From contig CACYXI010000007.1 in the NCBI GenBank assembly GCA_902778265.1, forward strand, positions 1-44,688: a stretch of DNA of 44,688 nucleotides, given 5' to 3'. The first letter of the stretch is position 1; each line of letters opens with the position of its first letter. This document shows positions 17,754 to 27,014 of the stretch, piece after piece. The translations under genes and the position numbers were made by a program. This DNA comes from an uncultured Bacteroidales bacterium (GTDB lineage: Bacteria > Bacteroidota > Bacteroidia > Bacteroidales > Bacteroidaceae). The notes beneath the pieces were generated by a model, which saw only the letters and a program-made list of their open reading frames with translations, did no database searches and was not told where the DNA came from.

Positions 17754-19652
17754 GTTGACAACGATGATCTGGACGACAACCAGGGTACTTTCTACTCAGC
17801 CACAAAGCGTACGGCAGCAGAAATCATCGGTGATGATGCGGACAGATGCAGTATGTTCCAGGCTATTCTTGAGAAGGCAAATTATTACTCTCTTCTCTCA
17901 GTATATGGAAACTATACAGTTTTCGTGCCAACCAACGATGCTATCAAGGAGTTTATGGCAACCAACAACTATTCATCTCTTGATGCACTGCTTGCAGATG
18001 CAGAGCGTTGTGATACCATAGCCCGCACACATATCATCAAGGAAGGTGCATATTTCACTACCGATGTCAGTGACGGTGCTCTTCCTACAATGAATATGGA
18101 CGACCGCTATCTCGTTATGACCTGTGATAGCGATGCAGAGAACAACAACCAGCTCCGTATGTATGTGAACAAGCGTTCACAGCTCGTTGAGAAGAACGAC
18201 TCTGCTACCAATGGCGTTGTTCACATCATTGATCGTGTCATTACTCCAAGTAGCAACTATCTTCCTGACCTTATGGCAGAGGATAGCTCTATCTCTCTCT
18301 TCGTTGAGGCACTTTATCAAACCAATATGAAAGACTCACTCACCAAGTATATCGATGACAGATATACTGTATCTGAGGATTCAATAAACGGTGATATTGC
18401 AAAAGTGAGATTTGGTGGTCGTGACAACACTGTGACATACCCTCGTAAAAGGTATTTTAAATACACTGCATTCGTAGAGCCTAACTCCGTTTTTGCCAAG
18501 AGAGGTATCAATACCTTTGACGACCTTGTGGCATACGCAAAGAAGGTGTATGATGCTACCTACCCAGAGGATGCAGGAAAGTATGACAATGACTTCAAGA
18601 ACCGCAAGAACCCACTCAACCGCTTTGTGAGCTATCATCTTATAGATCGTATGGGTAACTATAGCGACTGGGCTCCTTCAGGCCGTTTCCTTACCGAGTG
18701 TACGGTTTCATCACTCGCTGATGCCGAGGACTTCTGGGAAACAATGTGTCCTAACACCATGCTTCGCTTCTGCCGTGCCGGTACTGGTAGCAATGCAGGT
18801 CTCTATGCAAACCGCAAGGGTGTAGGTAACAAATACACCGTTAAGGGAGTAAAAGTACTTACTGCTTCCGAGTCAGGTAAGTCAGAGCAGCAGGCTATTA
18901 ACGGTACATATCTCTACCTTGATGACATTCTTGAATACTCTACCAAGGTACGCGACGAGGTACTCAGTTGCCGTATGCGTATCGATGCTACAACACTTAG
19001 TGCCGACTTCATGAATCAGGGTTGCCGTTTCAATGACGAGGCTGGTGCTCTCAACGATCGTCTGTATGCTCTCAAGCAGGGTTATATCAAGGGTTGGAAA
19101 ATTTCTGACGACACATTCGTTGCTGTTCACCCAGCAGAGCTTTCTTGGTCTTCATACCTCGGTAATGCTATCTGTATCAAGGGTCAGTATGACGTGCAGT
19201 TCAAGTTGCCACCAGTACCATCAGGCACATACGAGATCCGTATGGGTTACGTTGCCGGTGATGAGCGTGGTGTAGTTCAGGTATATCTAAACAATGAACC
19301 TTGCGGTATTCCTGTTGACCTTACATACGGTACATGGAATCTTCAGGAAATCGTAGGCGACATTGCTGATACGGATGATGAAGAGCGTAACACCGCTATG
19401 GATAAGACTCTCCACAACCTCGGTTATATGAGAGGTATGGATTCATATCGCAAGCCAGGTTTGAACAGTTTCCGCCAGGACTCACCAGAGCACCTTCGCC
19501 GTATTCTCGCTACTCAGAAACTTGATGAGGGCAAGGAATATTGGTTGAGATTCCGTCAGGTTTCAAAGGGTGATAAGGAGTGGTCATTCGACTATATCGA
19601 ACTTTGTCCAAAGGATGTATATGCAAGTCCGGACGGTGAGAATAGACACTAA
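17664..19652 (+). CDS. fasciclin-domain surface lipoprotein with C-terminal beta domain
   Basis: This 662-residue lipoprotein has lipobox LSGC (Cys30) followed by VDNDDLDD, a strongly acidic surface-export-like stretch. Two Fas1 units are seen: TVFVPTNDAI near residue 88, closing with GVVHIIDRV, and a second with YTAFVEPNSVF near 266. The last 230 residues form a separate, probably beta-sandwich domain (YDVQFKLPPVPSGTYEIRMG and a final WSFDYIELCP), as found in other Bacteroidota Fas1 lipoproteins next to SusD. Such C-terminal domains may bind carbohydrate. It shares its leader with the next two genes and is probably in the same operon. The function is inferred as surface adhesion or glycan handling. 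Confidence 0.8.
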   Translation: MKKFIQKYISKGRVPFSIILSTLLFTLSGCVDNDDLDDNQGTFYSATKRTAAEIIGDDADRCSMFQAILEKANYYSLLSVYGNYTVFVPTNDAIKEFMATNNYSSLDALLADAERCDTIARTHIIKEGAYFTTDVSDGALPTMNMDDRYLVMTCDSDAENNNQLRMYVNKRSQLVEKNDSATNGVVHIIDRVITPSSNYLPDLMAEDSSISLFVEALYQTNMKDSLTKYIDDRYTVSEDSINGDIAKVRFGGRDNTVTYPRKRYFKYTAFVEPNSVFAKRGINTFDDLVAYAKKVYDATYPEDAGKYDNDFKNRKNPLNRFVSYHLIDRMGNYSDWAPSGRFLTECTVSSLADAEDFWETMCPNTMLRFCRAGTGSNAGLYANRKGVGNKYTVKGVKVLTASESGKSEQQAINGTYLYLDDILEYSTKVRDEVLSCRMRIDATTLSADFMNQGCRFNDEAGALNDRLYALKQGYIKGWKISDDTFVAVHPAELSWSSYLGNAICIKGQYDVQFKLPPVPSGTYEIRMGYVAGDERGVVQVYLNNEPCGIPVDLTYGTWNLQEIVGDIADTDDEERNTAMDKTLHNLGYMRGMDSYRKPGLNSFRQDSPEHLRRILATQKLDEGKEYWLRFRQVSKGDKEWSFDYIELCPKDVYASPDGENRH

Positions 19653-19758
19653 AAAATGAAAAATGAAAAGTGAAAAAAACAAGTCACACTTTTCTGGTAA
19701 AGACCATAAACGAAAATACTATATCGTATTTTTCATTTTTCACTTTTCATTGTTCATT
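19653..19758. repeat. fold-back of AAAAGTGAAAAATG words between two Fas1 genes
   Basis: This starts directly after the stop codon. The arms are AAAAATGAAAAATGAAAAGT and TTTTTCACTTTTCATTG. The loop (CACACTTTT, then ACGAAAATACTATA) is shared with the element at 17522-17625, showing that the whole element, not only the arms, has been duplicated. Confidence 0.8.
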
Positions 19759-19786
19759 TACTTAAGATAAGCAAGATATTAAGAAT

Positions 19787-19922
19787 ATTAAGAAATTAAT
19801 GAATTATGAAAAAGTTCATTCAAAAATATATAAGTAAGGGTAGAGTGTCATTCTACATTGTTCGCAAGCTCACCAGCTGCGCAGTTCCACTATCCGCTTT
19901 ACTCTTTACACTAAGTAGCTGC
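19787..19922 (+). repeat. shared leader module, copy 2, with a 27-base in-frame insertion
   Basis: Same module as at 17643-17753, but between the two halves of the signal peptide it has nine extra codons including VRKLTSCAVPL. These create a second lipobox-like LTSC. Confidence 0.8.
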
Positions 19923-21470
19923 TCCGACTGGGACAACCACTATGAGAATGAGGCGCAAAATGGTGCTGATCTCACTCTCTGGGATGCTATCAAGCAGCGT
20001 AGTGACTTGAGCGATTTCGCTCAGGTTCTTGAGAATACAATGGTATTCCGTCAGCATAAGAAGACATCTGTAAGCTATGCCGATGTGCTGAAGGGCGGAC
20101 GTTCGTTTACTATCTTTGCTCCAGTCAATGGCACATTCAACAAGGATTCTATCCTCTCACTTGTCACCACAGCAAAGGGTGACTCAGCAGTGGAGCGTTT
20201 CTTCATCAAGAATCATCTTTCACAGAATCTCGTTTCTGCTGATGGTACAGATAAGAAATTCCGTCTTCTCAACTTTAAGAATGTTACGTTTACTGACAAT
20301 AAGGTAAATGACGTGAGCTTCAAGGAATGGAATATCCATAGCAAGAATGGCATTATGCACGTTATGAATAGCCAGTTGCCTTATAGAAAGACCATCTATG
20401 AAGCATTGATTTCACTTCCACAGTTCAAGTCTAACGGTGAAATACTTGCTTCATACAATGAAGATGTATTCGATGAGGATGCAAGTGTGAGCAGTGGTAT
20501 CGAAGATGGTAAAAAGGTATATGTTGACTCTGTGGTATATGAAACAAACAAGCTCATCAATGCTATAGGCTATATCGATGAAGAAGATTCCACCTTCCAT
20601 GTCTCTATTCCAACAGAAGAAGGCTGGAACAAAGCTTTTAAGGATGCTATGGACTGCTATACCTTCCCAAAGAGTAATCCCAAGGCAGACTCTCTTCAGC
20701 GTTACTATGCTTATCGTGCCCTTATGGATGACGCAGTATTCAGTCAGACAACTCAGGTGAGCATGAATGATAGCGTAAGGTCACTGAACTATGATAGAAG
20801 GTATCCTCAATACAGCGTCTATTACAAGCCATTCAACAACGATGGTATATTTGGCAAGGCAAAGGAGAGAATAAGTTGTAGCAACGGTACTATCTATGCT
20901 ACTGACGAGTGGGCATTTGATCCTGCCATGACCTATCAGAAGAAAATCGTGGTTGAAGGCGAGTCTAATCTGGTGGGCGAATACAATGCTTGTACCATGA
21001 CAGAGATGCAGGTTCTTAACGACAGTGTATCAAAAGGTCGCTATACACACATTAAGCCTTCGAATGGTAATAGCAACTGGTCGGTTACATATGGTATAAA
21101 AGATATAAATACCTATCCTCAGAGAGATCTTACTTCGGGCAAGTACGACATTAAGGTGGTAGTCCTTCCTAAGTCAATTGCCGGCGGTGAGAACAAGCGT
21201 CCATGCCGTTTCACCGCAACAATCAACTATATTGATGAGGATGGTAATTTGCAGCATTATAAATGCAACGATGGTTCACCTATCAATAGTGATCCATATT
21301 CCATAGATGCAATAAAGATTGCAACGTTCAAGTTCCCTACTTGTAACTATGGTCAGAATGGTGCTATAACATCAATAACACTGACATGTAGCATCCGTCC
21401 GAACGAGAACTCAAAATACGATCGTAACTTCTATCTTGATGCTATCGTTCTCGAACGTTCTAAAGAATAA
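19806..21470 (+). CDS. fasciclin-domain surface lipoprotein with C-terminal domain
   Basis: This 554-residue lipoprotein has the expected lipobox LSSC with Cys39, followed by SDWDNHYENE. An extra LTSC with Cys25 sits inside the hydrophobic stretch because of the in-frame insertion. The first Fas1 unit has SFTIFAPVNGTF near residue 100 and NGIMHVMNSQLPY; a second, diverged unit has TFHVSIPTEEGWNKAF near 262 and SNGTIYATDEW. The C-terminal region (about 390-554) is a predicted beta domain ending NFYLDAIVLERS, similar in layout to the previous gene. It is probably a paralogue of the upstream Fas1 gene and works with the SusC/D pair that follows. The role is inferred as a surface accessory protein. 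Confidence 0.78.
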   Translation: MKKFIQKYISKGRVSFYIVRKLTSCAVPLSALLFTLSSCSDWDNHYENEAQNGADLTLWDAIKQRSDLSDFAQVLENTMVFRQHKKTSVSYADVLKGGRSFTIFAPVNGTFNKDSILSLVTTAKGDSAVERFFIKNHLSQNLVSADGTDKKFRLLNFKNVTFTDNKVNDVSFKEWNIHSKNGIMHVMNSQLPYRKTIYEALISLPQFKSNGEILASYNEDVFDEDASVSSGIEDGKKVYVDSVVYETNKLINAIGYIDEEDSTFHVSIPTEEGWNKAFKDAMDCYTFPKSNPKADSLQRYYAYRALMDDAVFSQTTQVSMNDSVRSLNYDRRYPQYSVYYKPFNNDGIFGKAKERISCSNGTIYATDEWAFDPAMTYQKKIVVEGESNLVGEYNACTMTEMQVLNDSVSKGRYTHIKPSNGNSNWSVTYGIKDINTYPQRDLTSGKYDIKVVVLPKSIAGGENKRPCRFTATINYIDEDGNLQHYKCNDGSPINSDPYSIDAIKIATFKFPTCNYGQNGAITSITLTCSIRPNENSKYDRNFYLDAIVLERSKE

Positions 21471-21478
21471 TAAATATA

Positions 21479-21579
21479 ATTACGAATTACAAAGTACGAA
21501 TTACCTAGTTAGCTCTCCCCGTTGAAGGCAACTGAATGAAAATGGTAAACAGGTAATTAATAATTCGTGATTAGTAATT
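21479..21579. repeat. fold-back of AATTACGAATTAC words before the second SusC gene
   Basis: AATTACGAATTAC and ACGAATTACCT words at the left (21479-21507) face AGGTAATTAATAATTCGTGA and TTAGTAATT at the right (21551-21579). The loop is GC-richer. The same vocabulary reappears at 39971-40079. Confidence 0.75.
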
Positions 21580-21586
21580 GAAAAAG

Positions 21587-21694
21587 AAATTAAGAAATTA
21601 ATGAATTATGAATAAGTTCATTCAAAAATATATAAGTAGAGGTAGAGTGTCATCCTACATTGCACTTTCCACTTTACTCTTTACACTAAATGGC
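21587..21694 (+). repeat. shared leader module, copy 3, without the lipobox Cys
   Basis: Same DNA module as at 17643 and 19787, but the Cys codon has become Phe (LFTLNGF) and a signal peptidase I site (SALA-KD) follows. The protein is therefore a barrel precursor, not a lipoprotein. Confidence 0.85.
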
Positions 21695-24600
21695 TTTTCT
21701 GCCCTTGCTAAGGATATCAGGGGCAGGGTGACTGACGCTGCTACGGGCGAACCGTTGCAGGGTGTCAGCATCGAGGCTTACGGTAATGATAAGTTTACTG
21801 CCATTACTGACCGTAACGGTAAATACTATATCAGCGTTCCTGACTACGTGGGTAGTCTCTATATGCGCGTGGAGGGTTCGCTCCCTCAGCAGGTGGCTAT
21901 CGGTAGCGATCTTATGAATGTTAATGCAAAGCTATACAGCGATGCATTCTCCAATTCATATACCCGTACTACTGAGACGGCTAAACTTTCAACGGCTAAT
22001 GAATTCAACAATAACGCAGAGATGAGTATTGATCCATTCATTCAGCAACGCCTTAATGGTCAGGTAAGGACTATCAACCGTAGCGGCATTGAGGGCGGTG
22101 GTAGCGTTATGCTGATCAATGGTATCAACTCGCTTTCGCGCAATGCACAGCCACTCGTAGTTGTCGATGGTGTTATCATGGATATGCAGTATGATCGGTC
22201 TATGATTCATGAGGGCTACTATAACAACTTGTTGGCTAATATCAACGTGAATGATATTGACAAGGTTGAGGTGCTGAAGAATGGTACGGCTATCTATGGT
22301 GCCAAGGGTGCTAATGGTGTGCTTCTCATCACTACCAAGCGTTGTAAGAGTATGGCTACGAAGATTGATGTTACTATCGGTGGTAAGTTCCAACTTCAGC
22401 CTCGCACCGCTAATATGATGGATGCTACGGACTATCGTACATACGCTACGGAACTTCTTACGGGGCTTACGACATCGGTTAACAGTATGCCGTTCCTGAA
22501 CACAGACCCAAAGTACTACTACTACAACCAGTATCATAACAACACGGACTGGAAGAAGGAGGTGTATCGCAATGCCTTTACTCAGGCATACGGCATCAAC
22601 GTGCAGGGTGGTGATAACGTGGCAAGCTATAACATCAGCGTAGGCTACAGCATGGCGGATGAGACGTTGAAGGAGAGTGATTTTTCGCGTTTCGACCTTC
22701 GTATCAATAGTGACATCGAGGTTATCAAGGATCTGAACGTGAGGTTCGATGTTTCTTTCAGCGATGTTGATCGTAGTCTCTTCGATAATGGTGTAAGCCA
22801 CAGCATAGAGAGTGGTACGGCTACCGCTCCAAGTTTCCTCGGACTGGCAAAGGCTCCATTCCTTTCACCATACGCTATCGACATCAGAGGTAACGTAAGC
22901 TCGTATCTGGCAGAGGAGGACGACTACATTGGCACTTCGATGGAGTATAATGATTTCAGTCTTGCCAATCCTACTGCCATTCTTGCCTACGGTGTGGGTG
23001 ACAACCGAAACAACTTCGGCAACAGACTGGTGTCATTCTCTGTTAATCCGAAGTATAAGATCAACAAGAACCTCAGCGTAGAGGAGGCCTTCAACTTCTC
23101 GCTCGTTAACACGAACGAAGACTACTATCTGCCTGTTTCGGGTGTGCCTTCGTTCACCATGCCAAACTGGACGTTTAACAATGGCTATTACTATGCCGAT
23201 AACGTGCGTCAGGCTATGACTGCGCGTCAGAACTCAGTGCAGAGCGATACACGCATTAAGTGGGAGAACCTGTATGGTGCTCATGCGGTGAAGGTGATGG
23301 GCGGTTTCCGCTATATCAACAGCAGCTACAGATATAACTTCCAAAAAGGATATAACACAGGTAACGATAAGACTCCGAATATGTCAACAGGTCTTGCCTA
23401 TCCTACTACGGATGGTGCTGACGATAAGTTCGTAGATCTGACCAACTACGTTGTTGCCGACTATAACTATGCTCAGAAACTGTACGTAACGGCAGGTCTT
23501 TCGGCTATGGCTTCTTCACGCTTTGGTAAGGATGCGCAGGGATTGAAGGCTCTCGGCGTGGTATGGGGTGTGTTCCCAAGCTTGCAGACCTCCTACGTGC
23601 TCACGAACGAGAAATGGCTTTCTGGTGTAAAGGGTATTGACTATCTGCGCGTGAATGCCGGTTTCGACATCACGGGTAATGATGACATCGACTACACAGC
23701 CTCACGTACCTATTTCGTTGCAAGGACAATGCTGAGAAACGGCATTAACACCAAGTCATTGGGCAATGTGGGAAACAGCGAACTAAAGTGGGAAACAACA
23801 CGCAGGGTGAACGCAGGCTTTGAGGGTAACTTCATAGAGAATCGTCTGCACGTGAACTTCAACTGGTTCAAGGGCTGGACATCAGGATTGATAACGCTCC
23901 GCCAAATGTCATGGACGAGTGGTCTTGATGCCAACTATATCAATGGCGGTAAGCTTCAGAACATGGGTTACAACCTCGATATGTCATATCGTGTGCTCAA
24001 CACTAAGGACTGGCATTGGGAACTCGGTGCAAGCGTAGGTCACTACAAGAATAAAGTGACAGAGATTGGTACTGACAACAAGAGCATCCTGACGGACGTA
24101 TGTAACGGTACTGTGATTACAGCTGTAGGCAACCCTGTGGGACTATTCTATGGCTACAAGACCGACGGTGTGTTTGCAACGGCTGCACAGGCAAAGGAGG
24201 CCAACCTCAGCTATGAGGATAGGTCAGGCAAAAAGATTGCATACGAGGCTGGTGACATGAAGTTTGTTGACCAGAACGATGACCACATTATTTCTGAGGC
24301 AGACCGCGTAGTTATCGGTGATCCAAATCCTGACATCTACGGTAATATCTACACACGTCTCAACTGGAAGAAATGGACTCTCGACGCAACGTTTACCTAT
24401 TCACTCGGCAACGACATCTATAACTACGAGCGCAGCATACTTGAGAGTGGCAGATACTTCTACAACCAGACAACAGCAATGAACCGCCGTTGGACAACAG
24501 AAGGTCAGATTACGGATATTCCACGTGTCTGCTATCGTGATGCCCAGGGCAATGCAAGTTTCTCTGACCGTTGGATAGAGGACGGCTCTTACCTTCGTCT

Positions 24601-24817
24601 AAGCAACGTTACACTCAACTACTCACTTCCTATCAGCAACACGTACATTCAGGGTATCACAGTTTGGGGTGCAGCATACAATCTCTTCACCCTCACTCAC
24701 TACCTTGGTTCAAATCCTGACTGCTCTATGTCGAGCAACATTCTCTATCAGGGTATCGACTGCGGTCTCCTTGGTTCAGGCAGAAGCTTCGCAATGGGAG
24801 TGAAGATTAATCTATAA
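21608..24817 (+). CDS. second SusC/RagA-family TonB-linked transporter
   Basis: This 1069-residue protein has a signal peptide built from the shared leader module, cleaved near residue 34 (SALA-KD). A carboxypeptidase-like domain follows (RGRVTDAATGEPLQGVSIEA). Plug signatures include PFIQQRLNGQVRTI, QPLVVVDGVIMD and VEVLKNGTAIYGAKGANGVL. The barrel ends in FAMGVKINL, a final leucine rather than the more common Phe. It is only distantly similar to the first SusC protein, so the two pairs are not a recent tandem duplication and may take up different products. It is expected to pair with the SusD protein encoded 23 bases downstream, driven by TonB/ExbBD. Confidence 0.95.
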   Translation: MNKFIQKYISRGRVSSYIALSTLLFTLNGFSALAKDIRGRVTDAATGEPLQGVSIEAYGNDKFTAITDRNGKYYISVPDYVGSLYMRVEGSLPQQVAIGSDLMNVNAKLYSDAFSNSYTRTTETAKLSTANEFNNNAEMSIDPFIQQRLNGQVRTINRSGIEGGGSVMLINGINSLSRNAQPLVVVDGVIMDMQYDRSMIHEGYYNNLLANINVNDIDKVEVLKNGTAIYGAKGANGVLLITTKRCKSMATKIDVTIGGKFQLQPRTANMMDATDYRTYATELLTGLTTSVNSMPFLNTDPKYYYYNQYHNNTDWKKEVYRNAFTQAYGINVQGGDNVASYNISVGYSMADETLKESDFSRFDLRINSDIEVIKDLNVRFDVSFSDVDRSLFDNGVSHSIESGTATAPSFLGLAKAPFLSPYAIDIRGNVSSYLAEEDDYIGTSMEYNDFSLANPTAILAYGVGDNRNNFGNRLVSFSVNPKYKINKNLSVEEAFNFSLVNTNEDYYLPVSGVPSFTMPNWTFNNGYYYADNVRQAMTARQNSVQSDTRIKWENLYGAHAVKVMGGFRYINSSYRYNFQKGYNTGNDKTPNMSTGLAYPTTDGADDKFVDLTNYVVADYNYAQKLYVTAGLSAMASSRFGKDAQGLKALGVVWGVFPSLQTSYVLTNEKWLSGVKGIDYLRVNAGFDITGNDDIDYTASRTYFVARTMLRNGINTKSLGNVGNSELKWETTRRVNAGFEGNFIENRLHVNFNWFKGWTSGLITLRQMSWTSGLDANYINGGKLQNMGYNLDMSYRVLNTKDWHWELGASVGHYKNKVTEIGTDNKSILTDVCNGTVITAVGNPVGLFYGYKTDGVFATAAQAKEANLSYEDRSGKKIAYEAGDMKFVDQNDDHIISEADRVVIGDPNPDIYGNIYTRLNWKKWTLDATFTYSLGNDIYNYERSILESGRYFYNQTTAMNRRWTTEGQITDIPRVCYRDAQGNASFSDRWIEDGSYLRLSNVTLNYSLPISNTYIQGITVWGAAYNLFTLTHYLGSNPDCSMSSNILYQGIDCGLLGSGRSFAMGVKINL

Positions 24818-24840
24818 TAAATGAAAAATGAATAACGATT

Positions 24841-26580
24841 ATGAATATTAAGAAATATACAAAGAACCCTTTGATAGCATTACTATCAATAATACTCCCC
24901 CTTGGGGGGGCGGGGGGCTTTACCTCCTGCTCTGACATGCTCGACACAAAGAGCGACATGATAGAGTTTGCTGAGGATAATAAGCTTAACTCTACAACAG
25001 ATACCCTGTTTAGCGTGATGGGTATAGTACGTGGCATTCAGAAGGTAGCCGATCGCACCGTAATTCTCGGTGATGTTCGCAGCGATCAGTTTGTTACTAC
25101 CGAATATGCCTCTACCGACCTTAAGCAGATAGCTTCTTTCCAGGCTAATACACAGAATGAGTATAACAAGATCAGCGATTACTACGCTATCATCAACAAC
25201 TGTAACTATTTTATCGAGAATGCTGACACAGCCCTCTATAAGTTGGGCGTTCAGATATTCGAGAAGGATTTTGCAGCAGTAAAGACATTCCGTGCATGGA
25301 CTTACCTTCAGTTGGTGAAGAACTATGGCGAGGTGCCCCTCGTACTGAAACCAGTTCTCACAGAGGATGAGGCAAAGAGCGAGATGAACAAGTCATACTC
25401 TGACATCAACGCTATATGCAACTATTTCATTGATGACATTAAGCCATACATTGATACACCTCTTCCACAATATGGTTACATCAATGCCGAGGTATCAGAG
25501 AAATTCTTTATTCCTGTAAGGGTGCTTCTTGGCGAGCTTTGTCTATGGGCAGGTCGCTATGATGATGCAGCACGCTATCTTTATGAATATATTACTCTCA
25601 AGGATAACCCTTTATTGCCTTCTTTAGGCTCTTCTAGATGGATAGTTAGCAATAATGATTTCACACAGGCAAGTCTGTCAGATGGTTATTCTATGCCTAT
25701 TATATCCCCCAGAGAATCTGAAATTATCACATACATCCCGATGGAGGAAAGGGAGTCTTATGGTATAAAGTCGAATATTCAGAATGTGTTCGCGTCAACC
25801 GCTGTGAACAAATACTATTATGAGGCAGGTCCATCTGAGGCATACAAGCAATTATCAAAAGCACAGAACTACACTCTCTACACAGAGGTCTCTCTAACGG
25901 AAAAAGACACGGTATATGCACCTAAGATTGGCTTGGCAAAGGATATATATGCTGGCGACCTTCGCCTGGGTTGTGTTTATTCGTGGACTAAATACGGCAG
26001 ATCAGAAACAAGCACCTATGGCTCAGAGTATGTAAGAGTAGATAAGATCGATGAAGGCGTAATACCTTTGTATCGTGCACAGCAGGTATATCTGATGTAT
26101 GCAGAGGCACTTAATCGCCTTGGCTATCCAGAGGCTGCTTTCTGCGTATTGAAGTATGGTCTCCGCAATCAGAACATCGAGAGATACGTTTCGGAGAAGG
26201 AACGTGAAAAGGCTGGTTCACTACTTAACTTCGATGATGAGATTTTCATCAAGGCTCTTGTTGCAGGTGTTCATGCACGTGGATGCGGCGATGTGGAGTG
26301 CGACAGCAACTACTGCGTTCCACAGCCAAAGGACAAGCTTGCTACCTACGAGGACACCGTTCAGTATCAGATTCCACTCGTGGAGCAGATGATCGTAGAT
26401 GAGTATGGTCTTGAGTTTGCATACGAGGGCAAGCGTTTCTACGACCTTATGCGCATTGCTCTCAGAAGAAACGATCCTGCCTATCTCGCTGATGCCATCG
26501 CAAAGCGTAACGGCACAATGGATGACGGGCTTCGCGCAAGGCTCATGGATAAGAAGAACTGGTACTTGCCGGTGAAATAA
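24841..26580 (+). CDS. second RagB/SusD-family nutrient-binding lipoprotein
   Basis: This 579-residue lipoprotein pairs with the second SusC protein. Lipobox FTSC has Cys30, followed by SDMLDTKSD. The signal peptide includes an in-frame GC-rich repeat (ILPLGGAGG) directly before the lipobox. SusD traits are the opening NKLNSTTDTLFSVMGIVRGI helices, NNCNYFIENAD, the TPR-like GELCLWAGRYDDAARYLYEY, and the conserved ending YGLEFAYEGKRFYDLMRIALR. It is surface exposed and binds glycan before transfer to the SusC channel. It is probably the last transporter gene of the operon. Confidence 0.95.
   Translation: MNIKKYTKNPLIALLSIILPLGGAGGFTSCSDMLDTKSDMIEFAEDNKLNSTTDTLFSVMGIVRGIQKVADRTVILGDVRSDQFVTTEYASTDLKQIASFQANTQNEYNKISDYYAIINNCNYFIENADTALYKLGVQIFEKDFAAVKTFRAWTYLQLVKNYGEVPLVLKPVLTEDEAKSEMNKSYSDINAICNYFIDDIKPYIDTPLPQYGYINAEVSEKFFIPVRVLLGELCLWAGRYDDAARYLYEYITLKDNPLLPSLGSSRWIVSNNDFTQASLSDGYSMPIISPRESEIITYIPMEERESYGIKSNIQNVFASTAVNKYYYEAGPSEAYKQLSKAQNYTLYTEVSLTEKDTVYAPKIGLAKDIYAGDLRLGCVYSWTKYGRSETSTYGSEYVRVDKIDEGVIPLYRAQQVYLMYAEALNRLGYPEAAFCVLKYGLRNQNIERYVSEKEREKAGSLLNFDDEIFIKALVAGVHARGCGDVECDSNYCVPQPKDKLATYEDTVQYQIPLVEQMIVDEYGLEFAYEGKRFYDLMRIALRRNDPAYLADAIAKRNGTMDDGLRARLMDKKNWYLPVK
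24895..24921 (+). repeat. CCCCC/GGGGG repeat inside the second SusD signal peptide
   Basis: CTCCCCCTTGGGGGGG followed by CGGGGGGCTTT is nearly the same as the copy at 27035-27060 in the esterase gene. It encodes LPLGGAGG in frame and could form a strong hairpin close to the start codon. Confidence 0.7.
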
Positions 26581-26684
26581 AAAGTGTAAAGTATAAAGTG
26601 TAAAGAGTAATGTAGATAGTAAAAATGGGACAAAATGTTAGCGTTCCAAACTATTTACATTACTCTTTATACTTTACTCTTTGC
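26581..26684. repeat. fold-back of AAAGTGTAAAG words after the second SusD gene
   Basis: AAAGTGTAAAGTATAAAG and AGAGTAATGTA at the left face TTTACATTACTCTTTATACT at the right. It begins right after the stop codon. The same words flank 32030-32062 and 41295-41360. Confidence 0.7.
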
Positions 26685-26689
26685 AACAA

Positions 26690-26900
26690 GTCCTGAAAGG
26701 ACAGCATATTATAGGGTAGTGCGGAAGCGCTACCATATTGAGGATTTGTAGTTTACGAGCCCTGTAGGGGCGACATAATTATATTTCCCTCTGTATGATA
26801 TGAAATTATATCGCACCTACGGTGCTATTATGGGGATGGTGGCTAATGTTACGTGGGTTACACCCACGCCTATATTTATTTCGCCTTTACAAGGCTTTTC
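26690..26900 (+). repeat. hairpin-rich interspersed repeat, copy B
   Basis: This segment holds TCCTGAAAGGA; GGTAGTGC and GCGCTACC closing a GGAA tetraloop at 26715-26734; GCCCTGTAGGGGC; CGTGGGTTACACCCACG; and GCCTTTACAAGGC. The right part matches 8-157. It separates the SusCD genes from the esterase gene. I see no protein gene here. Confidence 0.75.
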
Positions 26901-27014
26901 GGGAACTTATCGCTATACGCGATTACTATTTTCCTTTCCCATACGCGCAATAAACCATTGCGTCTGAGCGTTAAAAAGATTGTAATACTAATAGATAATT
27001 TATAACTTTTAGCA

